Part shown: positions 6,060 to 11,878 of the stretch, piece by piece
How the letters are laid out: every line of letters begins with the position of its first letter
Numbering within the stretch: the stretch's first letter is position 1
From: Candidatus Zophobacter franzmannii
Lineage (GTDB): Bacteria; Cloacimonadota; Cloacimonadia; Cloacimonadales; JAFGVF01
Assembly: GCA_030765245.1 (NCBI GenBank)
Contig: JAVCCX010000374.1
Span: 1-11,878, forward strand
Reading direction: 5' to 3'
DNA length: 11,878 bases
Notes under the pieces: generated by a model
What the model was told of the DNA's origin: nothing
The model's input: the letters and a program-made list of their open reading frames with translations, nothing else
The model's database searches: none
Translations under genes and position numbers: made by a program

Positions 6060-7169
6060 ATGAAAAACAGTTTTTTAAAACGACTAAGTTATCTGGTAAC
6101 TCTGATTGTCATACTGATTGTCATTTCCTCAGTTACAATTCTGCTGTTTGAGAGACATGATCCGGGCAGTAGCATTAATAGCTATGGGAATGCTCTTTGG
6201 TGGGCTATCGTAACTGTTACTACCATTGGTTATGGAGATATGGTGCCTATTACCCCCGGAGGAAGATTTATCGGAATGATTCTGATTATCTTCGGGTATT
6301 GCAGTTTAACAATCCTTACAGCATTGCTGGCATCCATATTTGTTGAAGATAAACTAAAAGGAGCAAAGGGCTTGAAAAAGATTAAACAGAACGGACACCT
6401 GATAATCTGTGGCTGGAATAGTTCAGCAGAATATATGTTGAAAGCATTTCAGGACAGGAAAGGGTTTAATAAAAGTATTGTGTTAGTTGGTAATTACTCC
6501 GTTGAAATTTTTGAGGGTATCCAAAGTAGATTCGCTAACCTAGACTTACAATTTGTCAGAGGTGATCAGACGCAAGTTGAGATTTTAAAAAGAGCAAATA
6601 TTACAAATGCTGAAAAAGTATTTGTCCTAACTGATGAAGTAAACGGCAAAGAATCAGCCGATGATTTTACCATCGTGGTTGTGAATACAATCAAGTATAT
6701 TGACTCAGATGCTGACATAACTGTTCAACTTGTAAGTGCGTCTAAAAAACATCTTTTAAAAAGATCCGGGGTTGAAGAGATTCTTGTCTATGATGAGATT
6801 AGTGGTTATATGCTTGGAAGTAATCCTGAGAGAGAATACTCTGTTTCTATCTATGAAAAATTGCTAAAGGAAAAAGACCATAATTTAAGACTTGTTTCTA
6901 TCCCTGAAAATATGGTAGGGAAAAGCTTCGAAGAGTTCTTTACCTATGCCTGGAAGGAGTTAGATTGTATCCCAATTGGCTTAATTGACTCTCAGAAATC
7001 TCTAAAGATTAACGATATCTTCTCGGATGATAGTTCAGCTATTGATAACTATATTAAAACTACCCTCGCAAAAGCTCGGTCAATGAATACAGACAAGAAT
7101 GAAATGATTACCATACATCCGGAAAAAGACTATCAAATCAAAGTAAACCAACAGGCTTTGGTAATTTAG
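6060..7169 (+). CDS. Two-TM potassium channel with cytoplasmic RCK (TrkA-N/TrkA-C) domain
   Basis: The product is 369 aa. I prefer the ATG at 6060, which has AAGGAG immediately upstream; the in-frame ATG at 6042 has no SD. TM1 spans about 11-30 and a pore helix about 43-54. The selectivity filter TTIGYGD (54-60) is the canonical K+ signature, and TM2 spans about 69-94. The cytoplasmic part starts HLIICGWNSSAEYML, a Rossmann-type RCK-N with CGWNSS in place of the usual GxGxxG. It continues through FVRGDQT and NAEKVFVLTDE, then a TrkA-C-like LRLVSIPENMVGKSFEEFF. The organisation matches MthK/Kch-type channels, which form tetramers in the inner membrane gated by ligands on an octameric RCK ring. 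The altered glycine motif makes NAD binding uncertain. The next gene starts 8 nt downstream and encodes a cNMP-domain protein, suggesting a shared regulatory role. Confidence 0.92.
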   Translation: MKNSFLKRLSYLVTLIVILIVISSVTILLFERHDPGSSINSYGNALWWAIVTVTTIGYGDMVPITPGGRFIGMILIIFGYCSLTILTALLASIFVEDKLKGAKGLKKIKQNGHLIICGWNSSAEYMLKAFQDRKGFNKSIVLVGNYSVEIFEGIQSRFANLDLQFVRGDQTQVEILKRANITNAEKVFVLTDEVNGKESADDFTIVVVNTIKYIDSDADITVQLVSASKKHLLKRSGVEEILVYDEISGYMLGSNPEREYSVSIYEKLLKEKDHNLRLVSIPENMVGKSFEEFFTYAWKELDCIPIGLIDSQKSLKINDIFSDDSSAIDNYIKTTLAKARSMNTDKNEMITIHPEKDYQIKVNQQALVI

Positions 7170-7177
7170 GAGCTAAT

Positions 7178-7684
7178 ATGAGTACTGTGCCTGATTTTTC
7201 TAAGACGCTTATTTTCAAAGACTTCTCAGCTGAACAATTGAAATTAGTAGAGGAATATTTAGAGTTAAATCACTACCAGAAAAGTGAAGTAATAATTGAA
7301 GAAAACTCCAAAGGTTCACGGCTGTATGTTCTTACTTCCGGTAAAGTCTCAGTTACAAAGAATTTAGTTATGGATATTTTAGATAACCATGATACTGAAG
7401 CAAAAAGGCTGGCAACATTAGATGGAAAAGACCTTCCCAGCTTTGGTGAAAATGGATTAATACTGAATGGCCTACGCACAGCGAATGTAATCGCAAATGA
7501 AGATTGTACAGTTTATGAACTCTCCGGTGAAAATTTCAATCTAATTGTTGAAAAGGACATAAAAACCGGTTATCAAATAGTTCGGAACATCTCATCTATT
7601 GTCTGCAAACGACTTGAAGATACAGATAAGAATGTTGTAAAATTAGCAACGGCCCTCTTCCTTGCTGTTGGAGCAAGGACATAA
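7178..7684 (+). CDS. Stand-alone cyclic-nucleotide-binding-domain protein, partner of the K+ channel
   Basis: The product is 168 aa. The SD AGGAG begins at the upstream stop codon and lies 5 nt before the ATG. Almost the whole protein is one cNMP-binding barrel. It runs from FSAEQLKLVEEYLE through EVIIEENSKGSRLYVLTSGKV to a phosphate-binding cassette FGENGLILNGLRTANVIA. That cassette keeps F89-G90-E91 and the ligand-phosphate arginine R100, so cAMP or cGMP binding is plausible. A helix follows, with KNVVKLATALFLAV at the C-terminus. There is no DNA-binding HTH, so it is not a Crp/Fnr regulator, and no kinase or channel domain is attached. Given the 8-nt spacing behind the channel gene, it probably senses a nucleotide and modulates the channel. 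That partnership is inferred from operon structure. Confidence 0.85.
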   Translation: MSTVPDFSKTLIFKDFSAEQLKLVEEYLELNHYQKSEVIIEENSKGSRLYVLTSGKVSVTKNLVMDILDNHDTEAKRLATLDGKDLPSFGENGLILNGLRTANVIANEDCTVYELSGENFNLIVEKDIKTGYQIVRNISSIVCKRLEDTDKNVVKLATALFLAVGART

Positions 7685-7721
7685 GATATCTTTCAATGAA
7701 TTCTACTTTACATATTATCTT

Positions 7722-7756
7722 TGACAAATTGCTGTCATACAATTTCATGCTATGAA
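7722..7756 (+). promoter_or_regulatory. Candidate promoter with an overlapping TGACA-N6-TGTCA inverted repeat
   Basis: TTGCTG (7729-7734) and TATGAA (7751-7756) are 16 bp apart, 24 bp before the WecA-like start. An inverted repeat, TGACA (7722-7726) and TGTCA (7733-7737), overlaps the -35. It is the only plausible promoter in the 95-nt gap and would serve the downstream gene run. Confidence 0.28.
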
Positions 7757-7779
7757 TTCATTTAACTGGAGTTTAATTA

Positions 7780-8865
7780 ATGGAAGTTAATATATATCAT
7801 TACTTTATGCTTTTTGGCATGTCATTTGTGTTGGTTTACGCCCTAACACCATTCATTAGGATGTTTGCCTATAAGATAAACTTTGTCGATCAACCAAATG
7901 CTAGAAAGGTACACAAGAAAGCTACACCTCTCCTTGGTGGTGCTGCTGTGTTCATTGGTTTCTTTCTCATGGTTATTTTTGCAAGTGTTATAAACTATTA
8001 TGTTAAGTTAGATAGAAATCTAATAGGCTTCTTAGCGGGGGCAATGATAATCTTTATTATCGGGATAGTAGATGATAGATACGGCATGAGTCCCAAAATT
8101 AAGATGTTAGGACAGGTTGTCTGTAGCCTTGTCTTTATATATACCAATTATCAAAAACCCGAACTAATTACAATGTTTGGTTCGGAATATGTCACAATTC
8201 CTATCCTCCTAATATGGATGACTGGCTTGATGAATGCCTTTAACTTCCTTGATAACATGGACGGGATTATTTCCGGCATGGCAGGAATTATTGGAATTGG
8301 ATTCTTTGCTTTTGCCCTTATGAACCCCGGACCAACCAAAGACGTAATACCGTTCATGGGAATTGCATCTCTTATTTTCTCAGGAGCCCTATTCGGTTTT
8401 CTACCCTATAACTTCAACCCGGCAAAGATGTTTTTAGGGGATGCCGGGAGTATGTTTATAGGTTATTTTTTAGCGTCTATGGGAATTCAGATGGCACAAT
8501 TGGCCAGTAATGCATTACAGAATAAATTCTATTTCTTACTCCCAGTGTTAATGCTTAGTTACTCTATTTTTGATATTAGTTTAGTAAGCTTTACAAGAAA
8601 ACGAGACGGAAGACATGTTATGCAAGGTGGAAAAGATCACTCAACACATAGAATGCACACTGTACTAGGGTCTGCAAAAATAACAGCAGTCTTTATTTAT
8701 ATCATAAACCTGTTAATCATCATTACTGCTATGATTGTTTTCAAAATCCGGTCTTTACCACTTATGATTGCATCAACTGTCATTTTTGCTATTGCCTTTA
8801 TCATTTTCGGCAATAAACTCGATCAAGTACCTATAGTTGTACCGGAAAACCAGAAAAAGAAATAA
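7780..8865 (+). CDS. WecA/TagO-type undecaprenyl-phosphate N-acetylhexosamine-1-phosphate transferase
   Basis: The product is 361 aa, the usual size for this polytopic family, with about ten hydrophobic segments throughout. It transfers a sugar 1-phosphate from a UDP-sugar to the C55 lipid carrier at the inner-membrane cytoplasmic face, the first step of O-antigen, teichoic-acid or related glycan synthesis. Diagnostic motifs are all present. They are VDQPNARKVHKKATPLLGG (36-54), the Mg2+/catalytic VDD at 97-99, NFLDNMDG at 155-162, FNPAKMFLGDAGS at 212-224, and the loop motif DHSTHRM around 286-292. The intact loop motif favours WecA/TagO over MraY. The ATG has GGAG 8 nt upstream. Its stop shares one base with the next start (TAATG). 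It is probably the first gene of the downstream run. The exact sugar (GlcNAc most common) is inferred from the family. Confidence 0.92.
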   Translation: MEVNIYHYFMLFGMSFVLVYALTPFIRMFAYKINFVDQPNARKVHKKATPLLGGAAVFIGFFLMVIFASVINYYVKLDRNLIGFLAGAMIIFIIGIVDDRYGMSPKIKMLGQVVCSLVFIYTNYQKPELITMFGSEYVTIPILLIWMTGLMNAFNFLDNMDGIISGMAGIIGIGFFAFALMNPGPTKDVIPFMGIASLIFSGALFGFLPYNFNPAKMFLGDAGSMFIGYFLASMGIQMAQLASNALQNKFYFLLPVLMLSYSIFDISLVSFTRKRDGRHVMQGGKDHSTHRMHTVLGSAKITAVFIYIINLLIIITAMIVFKIRSLPLMIASTVIFAIAFIIFGNKLDQVPIVVPENQKKK

Positions 8866-9599
8866 TGCAAGTTATCATCTTAGGCAGTGGTCCAGGATTA
8901 CCTAGTTTAGATAAAAAACAGTCAGCTATTTTGACTGAAATCCATGGGGAAAACATTCTCTTTGATTGCGGAGAGGGCACTTCTTCTACTTTTTTAAAGA
9001 TGGATAAGGATCCCGATTTCTTAGATTCCATAGTAATAAGTCATATGCATCCAGACCATTCAAGTGGACTACCAATGCTTATTCAGATGCTCTACCTTCA
9101 AAATAGAACCAAGCTTTTGTCAATTTATACACCTGAAAGTCCTATTAGATTTATCAGATTATTGCATGATTTTTACCTATTTGAAGATAGATTTAATTTC
9201 GATCTTGAGATTAAACCGATGTCTTCTTTACCAACCGACTACCCATTCATCTCAATATTTAAGTCTAACCACTTAGATGGATATTACGAAATAATACAAA
9301 AATGCAAATTAGATAATGAGATGAATTCTTACTCGTACATTCTCAATGAAAATGATAGAAAAGTAGTATATACTTCAGATATTTCAACTTTAGAACATTT
9401 GTGCGATTATGCAAATAAGGTTGATACTTTCATAGTAGATGCTGTGCACCTCCCATTAGCAGAATTGAAGTGTATCTTGACAAATGATATAAAAAGAATC
9501 ATCCTAAGTCATGGCATCTCGAACGAGATAAAAGATTTTATTGAAACAAACCAAATAAGTGGGGTCGAACTTGCTCAAGAAGGCAAAGAGATTTTATAA
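8865..9599 (+). CDS. RNase Z-like metallo-beta-lactamase-fold hydrolase
   Basis: The product is 244 aa. The start shares a base with the upstream stop and has only a weak purine SD, so it is likely translationally coupled. The fold begins MQVIILGSGPGLPSLDK and FDCGEGTSS, typical of the RNase Z/ElaC-like branch. The HxHxDH motif is HMHPDH at 60-65. Further ligands can be assigned as H136, D171 (YTSDIS) and H215 (LSHG), so both metal sites look intact and the enzyme is probably active. At 244 aa it is shorter than the about 300-aa bacterial RNase Z. I cannot see the exosite arm tRNase Z needs to grip tRNA, so a different phosphodiesterase or hydrolase role is likely. The context, between a glycan-initiating enzyme and an envelope lipoprotein, does not decide the substrate. 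Confidence 0.85.
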   Translation: MQVIILGSGPGLPSLDKKQSAILTEIHGENILFDCGEGTSSTFLKMDKDPDFLDSIVISHMHPDHSSGLPMLIQMLYLQNRTKLLSIYTPESPIRFIRLLHDFYLFEDRFNFDLEIKPMSSLPTDYPFISIFKSNHLDGYYEIIQKCKLDNEMNSYSYILNENDRKVVYTSDISTLEHLCDYANKVDTFIVDAVHLPLAELKCILTNDIKRIILSHGISNEIKDFIETNQISGVELAQEGKEIL

Positions 9600-10989
9600 T
9601 CTATACTTAATTCTATTTATATTACTTACAACTGCTTGTGAAAGAAATAAACTGGCCACTGCAGAAAGCATATATAAACGGAGGAAATTTATTTCAGCTA
9701 TTAACTTATATGATAACTTTCTTAAATTTGCGCAAAATGGTGCTTATAAGACAGAGGCACAGCTTTCTAGATCTGATAGCTATTATGAGTTAACAAAACT
9801 AGCAGTTGAGAAAGAAAACTATATTTTGGCAGAAAGACTTTCAGTATTAGCAAACTCAAAAAAAGCTGACAAGCTACTTGCGGAAGCATACTACAGGCTT
9901 GCTGAAGACCAATTCAATAATAGCAATATTGACGAGGGTTGGAATTATTTTCGAAAGATAGTAGAATTCATCCCAACCTCTGTCTATGTCCCTGAGATTC
10001 TCTTTCGAAGAATTAAGTATGACCTTGAAATAGCTCAAGACTACTCAGCAGCCCTTCCGAATTACATGGAACTATATCAGCATTTTCCAGATAATCAATT
10101 TGAGCTTTCCGCGCGTAAGATGCTGGACAAATTTACATTAAGTATCGTTGCTGATGCATATGCGCTAAGGGACAGTACTACAGCTGATAGAGCCTTAGAG
10201 TTCCTGTTTGAGATTGAACAGTATCCAATCGGTAAACACAAAGATATCTATATAACCATTTCACACTTATATGAAGAAAAAGCAGATTTAGATATTAGGT
10301 TTGAGAAGTATGGGGAAGCAAGGAATGAATTTCAGTTAGCAATTAAATATCATCTAGATGGGACAGATCGAATTAATGAAAAAATAGAAAACTATGCTGA
10401 GGATTTCATTTCTCGTGGAGATGAAATGGTTGGTTATAGAAAGTTTAATAATGCAATTTCTCTCTACAAGATGGCTTATGAAATAATTCCTGATTATGTA
10501 CCAGCTACCATCAAGATAAACGAAGTTATTGATAATATCGATGCCGTAAAACAAGCACAAGTTCTTGTCGAGAAGGGCAATATTTTTGAAAATAGCAGAG
10601 AGTTTTCTAAAGCTCTCCCTCTTTATGAAGAAGCATATGGATTAGATCCACTATCAGAATATCGCGATAGAATCTATTTCACTAAAAACATGATCAGTGC
10701 TGAGAAAAATCCAATTGAGTTTGTTTCAAAGATAATCTTAGACTACCAAAATGGACTTATGGATAAGAGAATTAATAAAAAAATTGAATATCTGCAAACA
10801 CAATATGAAGATGAAGATGTGCAAGGCAGTGACTGGAAAATTATGCGTTCAACAGGTAGATTTAAGTATGAAGTTAGATACGATATTTTTACTCCCAATA
10901 GAGATTTTTTCTATGTATGGCAGGTAAATGTTAAAGACAAGTCTATTAAACCCTTAAATAAATTATCTGAAGAGTTGATGGAGAAATAA
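9559..10989 (+). CDS. TPR-containing probable lipoprotein
   Basis: The frame is about 476 aa and contains no early ATG. The start given is a GTG at 9559; a TTG at 9571, with a GGGG stretch 6 nt upstream, is an equal candidate. Either way it overlaps the upstream gene by about 30-40 nt. The N-terminus has a basic stretch (KKAKR), a hydrophobic core and a lipobox-like LLTTAC, so lipidation at that cysteine is likely. The position -3 residue is Thr rather than the commoner Leu. The rest is rich in helical TPR-like repeats, for example SIYKRRKFISAINLYDNFLK, ALPNYMELYQHFP, KFNNAISLYKMAYEIIP and EFSKALPLYEEAYGLDP. It resembles BamD-like and other envelope TPR lipoproteins in style. The C-terminal 90 residues are non-TPR with a beta-rich end (YEVRYDIF, FYVWQVNV). 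It probably acts as a periplasmic scaffold; the partner is unknown. Confidence 0.8.
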   Translation: MGSNLLKKAKRFYNLYLILFILLTTACERNKLATAESIYKRRKFISAINLYDNFLKFAQNGAYKTEAQLSRSDSYYELTKLAVEKENYILAERLSVLANSKKADKLLAEAYYRLAEDQFNNSNIDEGWNYFRKIVEFIPTSVYVPEILFRRIKYDLEIAQDYSAALPNYMELYQHFPDNQFELSARKMLDKFTLSIVADAYALRDSTTADRALEFLFEIEQYPIGKHKDIYITISHLYEEKADLDIRFEKYGEARNEFQLAIKYHLDGTDRINEKIENYAEDFISRGDEMVGYRKFNNAISLYKMAYEIIPDYVPATIKINEVIDNIDAVKQAQVLVEKGNIFENSREFSKALPLYEEAYGLDPLSEYRDRIYFTKNMISAEKNPIEFVSKIILDYQNGLMDKRINKKIEYLQTQYEDEDVQGSDWKIMRSTGRFKYEVRYDIFTPNRDFFYVWQVNVKDKSIKPLNKLSEELMEK

Positions 10990-10992
10990 AAG

Positions 10993-11574
10993 ATGAGAAA
11001 AATCATAATTTCAATAGTGTTTATTGCTTCCTTATTTGCTCTCTCTGCTGCAGATTTTGATATCAAGAAGTTTACAGATGTTCAAAAGTATAATTGGAAA
11101 AACTATGAAGATCGTATCGACTTCAGAAATGACCTGAATGACCGACAGGAACTTCTACAGGTTTACAATATGAGAAAGCAATCACTTACTACTAATCTGG
11201 TAAAGTCAGCATTTGTTCCTGGTTGGGGACAAATATCATCCCATAGTTATGTTCGGGGTCAGCTGATATTAGGTGTTGAAATTGTAGCTATTGGCGGAAG
11301 TCTCTTTTTCTATAGCAAGGCAATAGACAAATATGATAAATATCTTGATGAAACTCAAATTGATGAGATAAATGCTCTCTATGATGCAGCCTTAGAGCCA
11401 TATGCTCTCTCAATGGCACTATTTGGACTTTATGCATTGATCTGGGGATACAATCTATATGACTCGATACAGGCCACTGAGGTATACAATTCTAACCTTT
11501 GGAATGATGTTGTAAAGGAGCACTCCTCTCGTAGAATATCAATCACACCAAATGGAATTAAGGTAAGGTTCTAA
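10993..11574 (+). CDS. DUF5683-like membrane protein with signal peptide
   Basis: The product is 193 aa and starts 3 nt after the previous stop; GGAG lies 9 nt upstream. Residues 1-20 look like a cleavable signal sequence (MRKI then a hydrophobic stretch ending SAA). The hallmark is KSAFVPGWGQISSHSY (71-86), the motif of the DUF5683 family, which is common in Bacteroidetes and relatives. Two hydrophobic segments follow, about 90-107 and 136-157, the second holding GLYALIWGYNLYDS. The short C-terminal tail ends in a beta-like strand, RISITPNGIKVRF. The biochemical function is unknown. The tight spacing with two lipoprotein genes suggests an envelope role. Confidence 0.78.
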   Translation: MRKIIISIVFIASLFALSAADFDIKKFTDVQKYNWKNYEDRIDFRNDLNDRQELLQVYNMRKQSLTTNLVKSAFVPGWGQISSHSYVRGQLILGVEIVAIGGSLFFYSKAIDKYDKYLDETQIDEINALYDAALEPYALSMALFGLYALIWGYNLYDSIQATEVYNSNLWNDVVKEHSSRRISITPNGIKVRF

Positions 11575-11878
11575 TGAAACATATATACATAATGATATCG
11601 ATTATTTTATGCTCTATAATAATTACATCCTGTGCTCTTAGTGAGGACAATCCTTTACACAACAAGAAGGCTCCCTCGGTAATAAATAATGATGATTGGT
11701 CTGCTACTAATACGGGTGGAGTATTGTCTATCAAATGGACTCCATTCAGCGAAATAGAGTGTGACGGATATTATCTGTATCGTGGTCTGTCACAAAATGG
11801 TCAATATGAAGAACCTAATGTTATTCTAAACAATTATGATTTAGATGCAGAAATGAACTTTATTGACATGGAGTATGT
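11574..11878 (+). CDS. Lipoprotein with fibronectin-III-like domain, C-terminus missing (runs off window)
   Basis: An ATG at 11574 shares one base with the preceding stop (TAATG), and the frame stays open to the right edge for 101 codons. The signal sequence (MKHIYIMISIILCSIIITSC) ends in a good lipobox, ITSC, with the lipid-anchored cysteine at residue 20. After a short polar linker, the segment GGVLSIKWTPFSEIECDGYYLYRG reads like the first strands of a fibronectin type III or Ig-like domain. No SD is clear, which fits translational coupling with the gene before. The protein is predicted to be anchored in the outer or inner membrane; function is unknown. Confidence 0.78.
   Translation, partial: MKHIYIMISIILCSIIITSCALSEDNPLHNKKAPSVINNDDWSATNTGGVLSIKWTPFSEIECDGYYLYRGLSQNGQYEEPNVILNNYDLDAEMNFIDMEY

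Noticed and set aside
7178..7684. Crp/Fnr-type transcription factor
   Set aside because: Only the cNMP barrel and one helix are present; no C-terminal helix-turn-helix.
7780..8865. MraY of peptidoglycan synthesis
   Set aside because: The C-terminal His loop (DHSTHRM), the NFLDNMDG motif and the lack of mur/fts neighbours fit WecA/TagO better.
9064..9276. Plus-strand 70-codon frame inside the MBL gene
   Set aside because: Out of frame with a gene that has all its metal ligands; no SD and no recognisable domain.

Overview
The window is about 11.9 kb of AT-rich bacterial DNA, densely coding, with short intergenic gaps and many strong Shine-Dalgarno (SD) sites. Two predicted outer-envelope-type lipoproteins, a secreted multi-domain surface protein that starts jelly-roll-like and continues into Ig-like and chitobiase-C-terminal-like repeats, and a DUF5683-like membrane protein point to a Gram-negative member of the Fibrobacteres-Chlorobi-Bacteroidetes (FCB) superphylum. 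Candidatus Cloacimonadota is my best guess. This is inferred from protein style only, because there is no rRNA or other marker gene here.

Layout. (1) 1-937, minus strand: the 5' part of a secreted surface protein that runs off the left edge, preceded by a 365-nt non-coding stretch with two inverted repeats and a TTGACA box. (2) 1303-4542, minus strand: a redox/Fe-S block. An Rrf2-family regulator with three cysteines overlaps a divergent IscS-like cysteine desulfurase. An IscU scaffold fused to a MIP18/DUF59-like domain follows, then a hairpin terminator, then a VOC-nitroreductase fusion. (3) 4543-4797: a divergent promoter region with a 21-bp inverted repeat and a bulged hairpin. (4) 4798-5874, plus strand: an unrecognised soluble protein with two TerB-like helical segments and a bacterial-PH-like C-terminus. 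(5) 6060-7684, plus strand: a two-TM potassium channel with an RCK domain, followed after 8 nt by a stand-alone cyclic-nucleotide-binding-domain protein. (6) 7780-11878, plus strand: a tightly packed run encoding a WecA/TagO-type polyprenyl-phosphate sugar-phosphate transferase, an RNase Z-like metallo-beta-lactamase-fold protein, a TPR lipoprotein, a DUF5683-like protein and a partial fibronectin-III-type lipoprotein. Adjacent genes in it overlap or are separated by 3 nt.

How the genes work together. The Rrf2-IscS-IscU block looks like a minimal, probably self-regulated Fe-S cluster assembly operon, with cysteine desulfurase as sulfur donor and IscU as scaffold. Its extra MIP18-like domain may handle cluster delivery. 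The channel and the cNMP-domain protein look like a split ligand-gated K+ channel system. The last block couples cell-envelope glycan initiation with envelope lipoproteins. I see no tRNA, rRNA, CRISPR array, insertion sequence or phage signature. The most unusual points are the IscU-MIP18 fusion, the altered cofactor-site residues in its partner desulfurase, the VOC-nitroreductase fusion and the split channel/sensor pair.
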